Part shown: piece after piece, positions 35,077-44,516 of the stretch
How the letters are laid out: each line of letters begins with the position of its first letter
Numbering within the stretch: position 1 is the stretch's first letter
Origin: Oceanococcus atlanticus
GTDB taxonomy: Bacteria; Pseudomonadota; Gammaproteobacteria; Nevskiales; Oceanococcaceae
Reading direction: 5' to 3'
Length of the DNA: 64,000 nucleotides
Assembly (NCBI RefSeq): GCF_002088235.1
Contig: NZ_AQQV01000003.1
Coordinates: forward strand, 434,001-498,000
Translations under genes and position numbers: made by a program
The notes under the pieces: model-generated
Databases searched by the model: none
Seen by the model: the letters and a program-made list of their open reading frames with translations, nothing else
Told to the model about the DNA's origin: nothing

Positions 35077-36767
35077 GCGAACATCACACGATTAGCGCGC
35101 AGCGCAACTCGGCCTTCAAAGCCTGGTACAAAAGCGGCGATCCGTGGATCTGGATGACCGGTGGTGCGGTGGCGATTTCGCTGCTGCTGGTAGCCGGCTT
35201 GCTGGGTTTGATCGCGTTCAGGGGGCTGGCCCATTTCTGGCCCGCCGACGTGGTACAGGCAAGCTATCAGGTGCCGGGCAAGCAGCCGATGAAGGTGCTG
35301 GGCGAGATGCTGGACAGCGAACTGGCCAGCAAATCCCGGCTTGAATCGGCCGGTTTGCCCGTCGAAGGCGACAAAGAGTTCTACGATCGCTATCTGTTCA
35401 AGGTCGGCAATCGGGACATCTACGGCAGTGATTTTCGCTACGTCATCGATGATTGGCTGGTGGAACGGGAATACCCCGAAGACATCACCGTGTTTGAGCG
35501 CCTGGAGTGGGGCAACCTGTACGGCTGGATCGAGTCGGTCAGCGAAAACGGCGAAGTTGTCGCCAGTGGAGAAGAAGCCTGGGCGGCATTGAAGCTGCGT
35601 CAAGACCGCGCCAATGATTTGCGCGCGCAGATCGAAAAGATCGAAAAGCATGACATCGGTGCGATTAACTACGGCCTGGAAAAACTGCGCCTCAAGCGTC
35701 GTGGCCTGGAAATTCGCGATGCGCTTACAGCGCAGGCAGAGCAGGACATCGCCGCACAGGAAGCCGAACTGCAAAGCCAGTACAAAAGTTATGAAGACGA
35801 ACTGATCGAACTCTACGGTCAAATCACCCGCGACAGTGTCACGGTTCGCGTAATGACTGGCGAAACGCTCACGGTCGAGCTGTCAAAGGTTGTGCGTATC
35901 TTCCGCCCGAATGCCATGGGGACATTTGGGAAGCTTGGTCATTACGCTGCGAAATTGTGGGAATTTGTCGCCGACGAGCCACGCGAAGCCAATACCGAGG
36001 GGGGCATTTTTCCGGCCATCTTCGGCACCGTGCTGATGGTTTTGCTGATGTCCGTGTTCGTCACACCGTTTGGTGTGGTCGCGGCGTTGTATCTGCGTGA
36101 ATATGCCAAGCAAGGCGTGATGACCCGCATCATTCGTATCGCGGTCAACAACCTCGCCGGTGTTCCATCGATTGTGTACGGCGTATTCGGCCTGGGCTTT
36201 TTCGTCTATTTCCTCGGCGGCTCGATTGATGCGCTGTTCTTTCCCGAAGCCTTGCCCACGCCCACATTCGGCACCGGCGGGATTCTGTGGGCATCGCTGA
36301 CCTTGGCCATCCTGACCCTGCCAGTGGTTATCGTGGCCACCGAAGAAGGCTTGGCGCGGATTCCGCGCAGCCTGCGCGAAGCCTCACTGGCGCTGGGCGC
36401 CACCAAAGCCGAGACCTTATGGAAGGTGGTCCTGCCGATGGCCAGCCCGGCCATGATGACAGGCCTGATTCTGGCCGTCGCCCGTGCCGCCGGCGAAGTC
36501 GCACCGTTGATGTTGGTCGGCGTGGTCAAGCTGGCACCGTCGTTGCCGCTTGATGGCAACATGCCCTTCATCCACCTCGACCGTAAATTCATGCATCTGG
36601 GCTTTCACATTTACGATGTGGGCTTCCAGAGTCCGAACGTAGAGGCCGCCCGGCCGCTGGTGTACGCCACCGCGCTGCTGCTGGTGCTGGTCATCATCGC
36701 CCTGAACCTGTTCGCTGTCCGGGTTCGTAACCGTCTGCGCGAAAAATACCGCGCGCTCGAACACTGA
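35073..36767 (+). CDS. pstA: Phosphate ABC transporter permease PstA, enlarged
   Basis: 564 residues versus about 300 in E. coli. TM1 at about 25-50 is followed by a soluble insert of about 250 residues. The part at about 168-255 is rich in charged heptads ([39 protein letters not shown]) and looks like a coiled coil. The permease domain begins near 310 and carries the EAA loop [18 protein letters not shown] near 439. The long N-terminal part resembles the DUF3333 type seen in some proteobacterial PstA proteins. The ATG overlaps pstC by 4 bp. Confidence 0.93.
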   Translation: MSEHHTISAQRNSAFKAWYKSGDPWIWMTGGAVAISLLLVAGLLGLIAFRGLAHFWPADVVQASYQVPGKQPMKVLGEMLDSELASKSRLESAGLPVEGDKEFYDRYLFKVGNRDIYGSDFRYVIDDWLVEREYPEDITVFERLEWGNLYGWIESVSENGEVVASGEEAWAALKLRQDRANDLRAQIEKIEKHDIGAINYGLEKLRLKRRGLEIRDALTAQAEQDIAAQEAELQSQYKSYEDELIELYGQITRDSVTVRVMTGETLTVELSKVVRIFRPNAMGTFGKLGHYAAKLWEFVADEPREANTEGGIFPAIFGTVLMVLLMSVFVTPFGVVAALYLREYAKQGVMTRIIRIAVNNLAGVPSIVYGVFGLGFFVYFLGGSIDALFFPEALPTPTFGTGGILWASLTLAILTLPVVIVATEEGLARIPRSLREASLALGATKAETLWKVVLPMASPAMMTGLILAVARAAGEVAPLMLVGVVKLAPSLPLDGNMPFIHLDRKFMHLGFHIYDVGFQSPNVEAARPLVYATALLLVLVIIALNLFAVRVRNRLREKYRALEH

Positions 36768-36778
36768 TCAGTGAGACC

Positions 36779-37624
36779 ATGGTCCAGACCAAAGAGAAAA
36801 CCAACATGACGCATGCCATCGACATGGGCGCAGCCAACCGGTCGCCGCAGAATCGCAAACTTGAGGACGAAACGATCGCACTGACCGTGCGTGACCTGAG
36901 TCTTTATTACGACGACAAGCAAGCGCTCAAGACCATCAATCTGCAAATTCCAGAGAAACGGGTAACGGCCTTCATCGGTCCCAGTGGCTGCGGCAAATCC
37001 ACGCTGCTGCGCTGTTTCAACCGCATGAATGATCTGGTCGACAGCGCCCGTATCGAAGGCCAGCTGCTGCTCGGCGACAAGAACATCTACGATAAAGATG
37101 TCGATGTAGCACGCTTGCGTCGGCGCATCGGCATGGTGTTTCAAAAGCCCAATCCGTTCCCCAAGAGTATCTACGAAAACGTGGCCTATGGCCTGCGTCT
37201 GGCCGGCATCAACAAGAAACGCACGCTGGATGAAACCGTAGAGTGGGCACTCAAGGGCGCGGCTTTGTGGGATGAGGTTAAAGATCGCCTGCACGACAAT
37301 GCCTTGGGCATGTCCGGCGGTCAGCAACAGCGTCTGGTGATCGCACGCTCCATTGCCGTCAAACCGGAAGTGCTGCTGCTGGACGAGCCGGCTTCGGCCC
37401 TGGACCCGATTTCCACGCTCAAGATCGAAGAGCTGATCAACGATCTGAAAAACGATTACACCATCGTGATCGTGACCCACAACATGCAGCAGGCGGCCCG
37501 TGTGTCGGACTACACCGCATTCATGTATCTGGGCGATCTGGTGGAGTACGGGGCTACGGACAAGATCTTCACCGTGCCCGAAAAGAAGCAGACCGAAGAC
37601 TACATCACCGGCCGATACGGCTGA
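36779..37624 (+). CDS. pstB: Phosphate ABC transporter ATPase
   Basis: 281 residues. The ATPase energises PstCA. Walker [10 protein letters not shown] is near residues 66-74, the Q-loop in [11 protein letters not shown], the ABC signature MSGGQQQR, Walker [14 protein letters not shown], and the switch His in VTHNMQQA. The QKPNPFPKS sequence is specific to PstB. The start at 36779 adds a short non-conserved leader; an in-frame ATG at 36806 is an alternative. Confidence 0.97.
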   Translation: MVQTKEKTNMTHAIDMGAANRSPQNRKLEDETIALTVRDLSLYYDDKQALKTINLQIPEKRVTAFIGPSGCGKSTLLRCFNRMNDLVDSARIEGQLLLGDKNIYDKDVDVARLRRRIGMVFQKPNPFPKSIYENVAYGLRLAGINKKRTLDETVEWALKGAALWDEVKDRLHDNALGMSGGQQQRLVIARSIAVKPEVLLLDEPASALDPISTLKIEELINDLKNDYTIVIVTHNMQQAARVSDYTAFMYLGDLVEYGATDKIFTVPEKKQTEDYITGRYG

Positions 37625-37702
37625 TCGATATAACACCGAAGACAGCGCAGGTCATGACAACGTGCCCTCGGCAGGTTGTTTCAAACTTACAGGAAAGCGG
37701 CT

Positions 37703-38440
37703 ATGGCATCTCCCAATAATCGTTACGACACACACATCTCAGCCCAGTACAACGCTGAGCTTGAGGATGTGCGCCAGCGTGTGCTGGCTATGGGTGGCAT
37801 GGTGGAACATCAGGTCACCCGTGCCATGCAGGCATTGCTGGAGATCGATTCAGACCTGGCCCGCGAGGTGATCGAGAACGACCATCGCGTTAATGGCATG
37901 GAGGTGCACATTGACGAGGAATGCAGTCGCATTCTGGCCCGCCGCCAGCCTGCGGCCAGTGACCTGCGTCTGATTGTCGCGGTGATCAAGACCATCACCG
38001 ATCTTGAGCGCATCGGCGACGAAGCCGAACGCATTGCGCGTATGTCGCTGGACCTGGCCGAGCTGGACGCACCTCGCGGGCCGCATTTTGAGATCGAAAC
38101 CCTGGGCCGCCAGGTTCAGACCATGCTGCATGACGTGCTTGATGCTTTTGCCCGCATGGACCCGGAAGCGGCGCTGGCCGCAGCCCAGCACGACATCCGA
38201 ATCGACCGCGAATACGAAAGCATCATGCGCCAGTGCATCACCTTCATGATCGAAGACCCGCGCTCGATCAGCCGCGTGTTCGACATCGTCTGGTCTTTGC
38301 GTTCGCTGGAGCGAATTGGCGATCACGCCCGCAACATCGCCGAGTACGTGATCTACTTCGTGCATGGCAAGGATGTGCGTCATATCTCGCTGGAGCAGGT
38401 TGCTGAAGAGCTCGGCGCCGAGCCGTTGAGCAAGGATTGA
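37703..38440 (+). CDS. phoU: Phosphate signalling protein PhoU
   Basis: 245 residues made of two PhoU three-helix repeats, each with the metal-binding pattern (DLRLIVAVIKTITDLERIGDEAERIA in the first, RSLERIGDHARNIAEYV in the second). PhoU links the PstSCAB transporter to PhoR and represses the Pho regulon when phosphate is ample. AGGA upstream supports the ATG at 37703. It is the last gene of the pst group; no terminator is evident before mrcB. Confidence 0.96.
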   Translation: MASPNNRYDTHISAQYNAELEDVRQRVLAMGGMVEHQVTRAMQALLEIDSDLAREVIENDHRVNGMEVHIDEECSRILARRQPAASDLRLIVAVIKTITDLERIGDEAERIARMSLDLAELDAPRGPHFEIETLGRQVQTMLHDVLDAFARMDPEAALAAAQHDIRIDREYESIMRQCITFMIEDPRSISRVFDIVWSLRSLERIGDHARNIAEYVIYFVHGKDVRHISLEQVAEELGAEPLSKD

Positions 38441-38459
38441 GGCACCGCGGCAGCTCAGG

Positions 38460-38484
38460 CATGGGGTAACATTCCCACCCCATG
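38460..38484 (+). promoter_or_regulatory. Hairpin covering the mrcB start codon
   Basis: CATGGGGT and ACCCCATG form an 8-bp perfect inverted repeat with a 9-base loop. The right arm contains the mrcB ATG (38482-38484), and the left arm contains the only G-rich sequence that might serve as a ribosome-binding site. Folding would hide the initiation region. The regulatory role is inferred. Confidence 0.5.
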
Positions 38485-40746
38485 TCGAAAATTGCCTCCC
38501 TGACTCTCAAGCTGGCCGTGGTGCTCGGATGCATCGCGGCGCTGGCCCTGATCGCCTACACCCTGGTGCTGGACCAGCAGATCCGCAGCCGCTTTGCCGG
38601 CGCCCGCTGGGCCTTGCCCGCGCAGATTTACGCGGCGCCGCTGGAACTTTATCCCGGCCTTGCGCTGAGCAAGTATCAGCTGATCGAAGAACTGGAACGG
38701 CTCGGCTACCGGCGTCATCCGCGTGCCGAACTGGCCCAGGGGCGTTACGCCCAGCAGCGCGATCGTATCGAGCTGCAAACCCGACCGTTCAGCTTCTCTG
38801 ATGGTCCCCAGCCCAGCCGCACGCTGAGCCTTGATTTCGGGCCCAGCCAGCTCAAGCAGATCAGCGAGGGCGGGCAGCCGGTCAGCCTGGTGCGTCTCGA
38901 TCCGCTGCTGATCGGCAGTATCTATCCGCGCCATGGCGAAGATCGTGTGCTGGTCAATCTGGCCGAAGTGCCCGCGCTTTTGCCGCACGGCCTGATCCAG
39001 ACCGAAGACCAGCGCTTTTACAAGCATTTTGGCTTGGACCCGCGAGCCATCCTGCGCGCCGCGGTGGTCAACATCCGCGCCGGACGGGTGGTGCAGGGCG
39101 GCAGTACCCTGACCCAGCAGCTGGTCAAGAATTTCTTCCTGCACAATCAGCGCAATTTCAGCCGCAAATTCAGCGAGGCCATACTGTCGGTCCTGCTGGA
39201 AGTGCATTACGAAAAAGACGCCATACTCGAGGCCTACCTCAACGAGGTGTATCTCGGCCAGGACGGGCAGCGCGCCATCCACGGCTTTGGCCTGGGCAGC
39301 GAGTTCTACTTCCACAAACCGCTGGCCGAGCTCGGCGTGGCCGAGATTGCCACCCTGGTCGGCATGGTCAAGGGCCCGTCCTACTACAACCCACGGCGTC
39401 ATCCGGAGCGTGCGCGCGAACGCCGCAATCTGGTTCTGGCCCAGTGGCACGATGCCGGGCTGATCGATGAAGAAACCCTGGCCGCGGCCCAGGCGCGCGA
39501 CGTCCACACCTCGCAACAGACCCTCAATGCCAACCGGCGCTATCCGGCTTTTGTGCAGCAGGTTCACCGTGAACTGGCGCGTGACTACCCCGATGATGTA
39601 CTCACCGCCGAAGGCCTGCGCATCTACACCAGCCTGGCGCCACATGTGCAGGCCGCCGCCGAAACCGCAGTGATTGAAGGGCTGGACAGCATCGAGGCCA
39701 GTCGTGGCCTGAGCAGCCTGCAGGCGGCTGCGGTGGTGGCCTCGGTCACCGACGGCTCCATACTGGCCCTGGTCGGGGGGCGCAAACCCGGCGAGGCGGG
39801 TTTCAACCGGGCGCTGGATGCACGCCGCCCGATTGGCTCGACCATCAAGCCGGTGGTCTACCTGGCCGCCCTGCAGCAATCACAGCGCTATCAGCTGACC
39901 AGCCTGCTCAAGGATGAACCCCTGCGTCTGGACATGCCCAATGGCTCGGTCTGGGAGCCGGAAAACTACGACAAGGAAAGTCACGGCGAAATCCCGCTGT
40001 TCCAGGCCCTCAGCCAGTCGTACAACCTGGCCACGGTCAATCTCGGGCTGGAGGTCGGCCTGGACCAGGTGATCGAGACCCTGCATGGTCTCGGTGTGGA
40101 GGATCAGGTACCGGCGTTGCCATCGCTGCTGCTCGGTGCCTGGGACCGCAGCCCGCTGCAGCTCACCCAAATCTACGCCGCGCTGGCCAGCGGCGGTTTC
40201 GCCCAGAAACTGATCAGCATCCGCTCGGTGCAGACGCGTGAGGGGCAGCTGGTCAAACGCTATCCGCTGGAACTGGCCGACCCGTTGCCCGCCGATGCCG
40301 TGGCCCTGCTCAACTGGGCCATGCAACAAGCGACCCAGAACGGCACCGGTCGTAGCATATACCGCCAGATTGACCCGACGCTGCGCATTGCCGGCAAGAC
40401 CGGCACCTCGGATGATCTGCGCGACAGCTGGTTTGCCGGTTTTGGCAGCAACTACCTGGGTGTGGTCTGGGTTGGCCATGACAACAATGATGTGACCCAG
40501 CTGACCGGCGCCAGCGGTGCTTTGCCGGTTTGGGCGCGGATGATGCGTATGGCCGGCCTGCAAGGGCTGTCCGCACGGCCACAATCTGGCCTGGAGTGGG
40601 TGCCGGTGGACACCGAAAGCTGGCTGCCTGGCGATGAGGCCTGCCGCAGCGTCTTGCGCGTTCCCTACATTGCAGGCACTGTTCCCGATCAACAGGCGCC
40701 GTGTGCGCGCTCCGGCTGGAACAAGTTCTTGGATTTATGGCGCTAA
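38482..40746 (+). CDS. mrcB: Penicillin-binding protein 1B (bifunctional)
   Basis: 754 residues. A bifunctional class A PBP: glycosyltransferase then transpeptidase, anchored by an N-terminal TM helix (about 10-30). A UB2H-like region follows the anchor (about 50-130), indicating PBP1B rather than 1A. The glycosyltransferase has catalytic Glu175 in EDQRFYKHFG and the GGSTLTQQLVKN motif. The transpeptidase has Ser453 in GSTIKP, SYN at 513-515 and KTGT from Lys639. It polymerises and crosslinks peptidoglycan. Its stop overlaps the following lipoprotein start (TAATG), and that lipoprotein might be a cofactor by analogy with LpoB, without sequence proof. Confidence 0.95.
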   Translation: MSKIASLTLKLAVVLGCIAALALIAYTLVLDQQIRSRFAGARWALPAQIYAAPLELYPGLALSKYQLIEELERLGYRRHPRAELAQGRYAQQRDRIELQTRPFSFSDGPQPSRTLSLDFGPSQLKQISEGGQPVSLVRLDPLLIGSIYPRHGEDRVLVNLAEVPALLPHGLIQTEDQRFYKHFGLDPRAILRAAVVNIRAGRVVQGGSTLTQQLVKNFFLHNQRNFSRKFSEAILSVLLEVHYEKDAILEAYLNEVYLGQDGQRAIHGFGLGSEFYFHKPLAELGVAEIATLVGMVKGPSYYNPRRHPERARERRNLVLAQWHDAGLIDEETLAAAQARDVHTSQQTLNANRRYPAFVQQVHRELARDYPDDVLTAEGLRIYTSLAPHVQAAAETAVIEGLDSIEASRGLSSLQAAAVVASVTDGSILALVGGRKPGEAGFNRALDARRPIGSTIKPVVYLAALQQSQRYQLTSLLKDEPLRLDMPNGSVWEPENYDKESHGEIPLFQALSQSYNLATVNLGLEVGLDQVIETLHGLGVEDQVPALPSLLLGAWDRSPLQLTQIYAALASGGFAQKLISIRSVQTREGQLVKRYPLELADPLPADAVALLNWAMQQATQNGTGRSIYRQIDPTLRIAGKTGTSDDLRDSWFAGFGSNYLGVVWVGHDNNDVTQLTGASGALPVWARMMRMAGLQGLSARPQSGLEWVPVDTESWLPGDEACRSVLRVPYIAGTVPDQQAPCARSGWNKFLDLWR

Positions 40747-41270
40747 TGTCGTTTCAACGTCTTCTCATCGCATGTTTTGCACTGTTTCTCTCGGCTTGCG
40801 CGGTATCCCCTGAAGGGCCGGTCTGGCCCTATCCGGAAGCGCCCGGCGATGACAGCTGGGGACGCCAGCCGGCACCGCCAGCGCCCGGCCAGGACAGCCC
40901 GTCGGACGGTGATCAGCCTGCGACCAGCAGCGACGAGGATGCTGCGGTCAGCCACCACCCCACGGTTCTGGCCCTGGTCAGCCAGGCTGAAGAAGAACGC
41001 GCTGCGGGTGATCTGGAACGCGCATCGGGCACGCTGGAGCGCGCCATTCGCATCGTCAGCGATGACCCGCTGCCATGGTTGCGGCTGGCCGAGATTCGCT
41101 TCGAGCAGGGCAATATGGTGCAGTCTGAGAATCTTGCCCGGCGCAGCATCAGCTTCGCAGCGCCGGGGCCGCTGACCCGTCAGGCCTGGTTGCTGATTGC
41201 CGACATCAAACGCCTGCAAGGCGATGACAGTGCGGCGCGACAGGCAGAGGACAAGGCCCGCGGCGGCTGA
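40746..41270 (+). CDS. TPR-like lipoprotein coupled to PBP1B
   Basis: 174 residues. A lipoprotein signal with lipobox LSAC-A, a Pro/Gly/Asp-rich linker (about 25-75), then roughly 95 residues of helical, TPR-like sequence (ALVSQAEEERAAGDLERASGTLERAI; WLRLAEIRFEQGNMVQSENLARRS; LIADIKRLQGDDSAARQ). The start is the ATG at 40746 overlapping the mrcB stop; an alternative in-frame ATG at 40737 lies inside mrcB. Position and topology (outer-membrane-anchored, disordered linker, TPR head) make it a candidate PBP1B partner, similar in design to LpoA or other PBP-activating TPR lipoproteins. Confidence 0.82.
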   Translation: MSFQRLLIACFALFLSACAVSPEGPVWPYPEAPGDDSWGRQPAPPAPGQDSPSDGDQPATSSDEDAAVSHHPTVLALVSQAEEERAAGDLERASGTLERAIRIVSDDPLPWLRLAEIRFEQGNMVQSENLARRSISFAAPGPLTRQAWLLIADIKRLQGDDSAARQAEDKARGG

Positions 41271-41284
41271 CAGGCACCCCACAC

Positions 41285-43216
41285 GTGGATGACATTGATT
41301 CCGTTCTGGGTCCGGACGGTGCGCTGGCCTCGGTAATCCCCGGCTTTGCCGCGCGTGAAGGCCAGATTGCCCTTGCGCATGCGGTGCTCAACACCCTCAA
41401 CGACGCAGACACCCTGGTGGCCGAAGCCGGTACCGGTATTGGCAAGACCTTTGCCTACCTGGTACCGACGCTGCTCAGCGGGCACCGCGTACTGATTTCG
41501 ACCGGCACCCGACATCTGCAGGACCAGCTGTTTCATACCGACATACCGCGTCTCAGCACGGCGCTGGGCTTGCCGCTACGCGCCCAATTGCTCAAGGGAC
41601 GCAGCAACTACTACTGCGCCCAGCGTGCCGGCAAGTTCATCCCGCAGAGCAACAGCGAAGCCGACAAGCTCAAACGTGTGCAGCTGTGGGCCAGTCAGAC
41701 CGACAGCGGGGATCTCGCCGAGCTGAGTGATCTGCGCGACCACGACCCCATGCGGATTCAGCTCACCTCGACCGCCGAGAACTGTCTCGGCGCACAGTGT
41801 CCGGAGTACGAGAACTGCTTCGTCGCCAAAGCGCGCAATCGAGCCCAGAACGCCCAGGTCGTGGTGGTCAATCATCATTTGCTGTGCGCCGATCTGGCCC
41901 TCAAGGAAGACGGTTTTGGCGAACTGCTGCCGGAAATGGATGGCGTCATCATCGACGAGGCGCATCAGTTTCCCGATGTGCTGGCGCAATTTTTCGGATT
42001 TGGCGTTTCGGCTCGGCAATGTCGTGATCTCGGGCGAGATATCGTCGAGGCGGCTGATGCGTTTGGCGATATTCCTCAGCTCAAGGATCAGGTCGCCGCC
42101 ATGGGCGACGCCCTGCAGCATCTGCTCGCCTGTTTTCCGTTCAGTCGCCAGCGTCTGGAACTCGACGACCTCATGCGCAATGCCGATTTCGTGGCCGAGC
42201 TGGACACCCTGACCGACATTTTCGAGCTGCTCAACAAGCAGCTGGAAGAGCAGGCCGGTCGTGGCCCGGAGCTGGCCACCGCGTGGCGTCGCGTGGGCAA
42301 CGTGCTGACCCGCCTGCGCCGCTGGCGTCAGCACATCGACAGCAGCGACAACCAGACGCCCCAGGCAGGCGATGAACTGGTGCGCTGGGCTGAACGGCAG
42401 ACCAACGGTTTCAGCCTGCAGGCCATCCCCATGGATGTGGCCCCGGCCATGCAGACGGCGCGGGCGCGACAGAGCGGGGCGTGGATACTCACCAGCGCCA
42501 CTCTGTCGGTGTCCGGTGCATTCCGCCATTTCACCGAGCGATTGGGGCTTGAAGACAGCCGTACGCTGGATATACACAGCCCCTTCGACTACGCCAACAA
42601 CGCCCGCATGCTGCTGCCACGGCGTTTGCCGCCGCCCAACGACCGGGCCTATCCACGCGCTTTGCTGGAGCTGGGAAAACCGCTGATCGAGGCTTCGGAC
42701 GGCGGCTGTTTCTGGTTGTGCACCAGTGCCCGCGCGGTCGAAGAGTACGCCCGCAGCCTGCGCCAGTGGGGCAAATACCGCGTCCTCGAGCAGGGCGAGC
42801 AGGAACGCACCCAGCTGCTCGACAATTTTCGCAATGATGGCCATGCCATTCTTGTCGGTACGGCCAGCTTCTGGGAAGGCGTCGATGTGCGTGGTGCGGC
42901 GCTTCGCCTGGTCATCATCGACCGTCTGCCTTTTGCCTCGCCCGACGACCCTCTGGTCAAGGCGCGCAGCCTGCAGCTGGAGCGCGAAGGGCGCAATCCG
43001 TTTTTCGAATTTCAGGTGCCGCAGGCGGTGCTAACCCTCAAACAGGGTGCAGGCCGGCTGATCCGTGATGTTACCGACCGCGGCATGCTGGTCCTGGGCG
43101 ACACCCGCATCCAGCGCATGCGCTATGGTCGCCAGTTTCTCGACAGCCTGCCGCCGATGACACCGATCTACGATGAAGCCGAAGCCGCCGCATTCCTGCA
43201 AGGGATACGGCCATGA
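41285..43216 (+). CDS. yoaA: YoaA/DinG-family Fe-S helicase
   Basis: 643 residues. A superfamily 2 XPD-like helicase. Walker A is AGTGIGKT (48-55), DEAH lies in VIIDEAHQFPD, and four Cys (111, 167, 172, 178) match the iron-sulfur cluster spacing of the XPD/DinG family. Late motifs include TSATLS, GTASFWEGVDVRG and QGAGRLIRD. The length fits YoaA (about 636) rather than DinG (about 716). YoaA works with DNA polymerase III chi in damage tolerance. The start is GTG at 41285. The last four bases overlap tsaB (ATGA). Confidence 0.93.
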   Translation: MDDIDSVLGPDGALASVIPGFAAREGQIALAHAVLNTLNDADTLVAEAGTGIGKTFAYLVPTLLSGHRVLISTGTRHLQDQLFHTDIPRLSTALGLPLRAQLLKGRSNYYCAQRAGKFIPQSNSEADKLKRVQLWASQTDSGDLAELSDLRDHDPMRIQLTSTAENCLGAQCPEYENCFVAKARNRAQNAQVVVVNHHLLCADLALKEDGFGELLPEMDGVIIDEAHQFPDVLAQFFGFGVSARQCRDLGRDIVEAADAFGDIPQLKDQVAAMGDALQHLLACFPFSRQRLELDDLMRNADFVAELDTLTDIFELLNKQLEEQAGRGPELATAWRRVGNVLTRLRRWRQHIDSSDNQTPQAGDELVRWAERQTNGFSLQAIPMDVAPAMQTARARQSGAWILTSATLSVSGAFRHFTERLGLEDSRTLDIHSPFDYANNARMLLPRRLPPPNDRAYPRALLELGKPLIEASDGGCFWLCTSARAVEEYARSLRQWGKYRVLEQGEQERTQLLDNFRNDGHAILVGTASFWEGVDVRGAALRLVIIDRLPFASPDDPLVKARSLQLEREGRNPFFEFQVPQAVLTLKQGAGRLIRDVTDRGMLVLGDTRIQRMRYGRQFLDSLPPMTPIYDEAEAAAFLQGIRP

Positions 43217-43887
43217 ATCTGTTGGTCGTCGATTCGGCAGATGGCCAGGCATCGGTTGCCCTGCTGCAAGGTGATGCACTGGACCTGCGCGTGAACCAGG
43301 ACACGCGCGACAGCCTGAGCTGGCTGCAGCAACAGGTCGAAGCCTTGCGTCAGACATTCGCCGACTGGTCAACGCTGGATGCGCTGGTCTGCGGTGTCGG
43401 ACCCGGTGGTTTCACCGGCGTGCGCGTGGCAGTGGGGTATGTACAGGGACTGGGCCTGGCAACGGGTTTACCCTGTTTGCCGGTCAACAGCCTGGATGCG
43501 CTGGCCTGGCGACTCTATCTGGATGGCGCCCGTGGCCCCGCCTGGATTGCCCTGGATGCGCGTATGAACCAACTCTACGCCGCGCGTTACAACCTGGCAC
43601 AGGGGCCGCAGCGCGAGGGAGATCTACAACTGCTTGATGCAGATGCGCTGGTCGATCAGCTCAGCCCCGATTGTCTGTTCGCGGGTCCCGGTTTCGAGGC
43701 CTGGCCCGAGCACTATGCTCAACACACCCATGCCGGTTTGCGACTGGATGCGGCAGCTGTCGCCCTGGCTGCCCGTCATATGGGCCTGGATGCGGCCGGC
43801 CCGGCGGCCGAGCTGCAGCCACTCTACCTGCGTAATCAGGTGGCCAAAACGCTGGCCGAACGACGCGCCGAGAAAAACGCCAGCTAG
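43213..43887 (+). CDS. tsaB: tRNA threonylcarbamoyladenosine synthesis protein TsaB
   Basis: 224 residues, an ASKHA-fold pseudo-kinase partner of TsaD required for t6A37 on ANN-decoding tRNAs. Family motifs are the N-terminal NLLVVDSADG, the central GVGPGGFTGVRVAVGYVQGL and the FAGPGFEAW stretch. The C-terminal region is short as usual. It overlaps yoaA by 4 bp at the start, an arrangement also seen in other gammaproteobacteria, and overlaps the convergent esterase gene by 4 bp at the stop. Confidence 0.94.
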   Translation: MNLLVVDSADGQASVALLQGDALDLRVNQDTRDSLSWLQQQVEALRQTFADWSTLDALVCGVGPGGFTGVRVAVGYVQGLGLATGLPCLPVNSLDALAWRLYLDGARGPAWIALDARMNQLYAARYNLAQGPQREGDLQLLDADALVDQLSPDCLFAGPGFEAWPEHYAQHTHAGLRLDAAAVALAARHMGLDAAGPAAELQPLYLRNQVAKTLAERRAEKNAS

Positions 43888-44516
43888 AGCGCCCCGCTGG
43901 CGCGCAACAGCGCTGCCAAAGCCTCAGCCACTTGCGCGTAACCCTGTGCGTTGGGGTGGAGCGGGTCAGACTTGGCGGCCTTGTTGCCGAACACCTCGGA
44001 CAAAATGTCGTTCTCCAGCGGCAGCTGATAGGTTGTCGCCAGTTCCTCATACAGCGGGTGTGCTTCAAGACCGAAAAGAGCCGGGGAGGGCACTGCAAGC
44101 AGCACGACAGGTATCCCCTGATCGCGTGCCCGTTCAATCATGCTGACCATGTTGTTGCGGGTGACCGGCAGCGGCACCTTGCGCAGGAAATCGTTACCCC
44201 CCAAACACAGTATGAGCAGATCCGGACGATGCTCATCCAAGGCCTCGTCAAACTTGGCCAGGCCATCCGACGTTTTGTCACCCGGAGTAGCCTCGACCAC
44301 CACCGTGCGCCCGATCAAGCCAGAAAGTATCGCCGGATAGGCCTGCTCGCGGCGTGCGCCGGTGCCATAGGTAAGGCTGTCACCAAAGGCCAGAATGACC
44401 GCGTCATCACCCAGGTAGGGCAGTGCAGGTGGCGGCGCGCTGCGACTGCACGCCGCCGCAAACAGACTCAGGCAGAGTAGGATGACGGCTTTTCGCCAAG
44501 GGAAGAACTTCAGCAT
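43884..44516 (-). CDS. GDSL-family arylesterase/lysophospholipase, lipoprotein-type signal
   Basis: 210 residues. A lipoprotein-like signal (basic FPWRK, hydrophobic core, lipobox FAAAC) is followed by an SGNH/GDSL hydrolase: block [11 protein letters not shown], block [12 protein letters not shown], block [11 protein letters not shown]. This is TesA/EstA-type, a periplasmic esterase with lysophospholipase or arylesterase activity. A putative Cys at the lipobox would anchor it to a membrane, unlike soluble TesA. The ATG at 44516 gives the signal peptide its basic start. That codon overlaps the start codon of the divergent gene at 44515, and no clear ribosome-binding site is seen. Confidence 0.87.
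   Translation of the reverse strand: MLKFFPWRKAVILLCLSLFAAACSRSAPPPALPYLGDDAVILAFGDSLTYGTGARREQAYPAILSGLIGRTVVVEATPGDKTSDGLAKFDEALDEHRPDLLILCLGGNDFLRKVPLPVTRNNMVSMIERARDQGIPVVLLAVPSPALFGLEAHPLYEELATTYQLPLENDILSEVFGNKAAKSDPLHPNAQGYAQVAEALAALLRASGAL

Noticed and set aside
38455-39879. 474-residue minus-strand open frame antisense to mrcB
   Set aside because: Composition is typical of an antisense shadow; the plus-strand PBP1B has all catalytic motifs.
41576-42844. 422-residue minus-strand open frame antisense to yoaA
   Set aside because: No domain, no ribosome-binding site; antisense of a clear Fe-S helicase.
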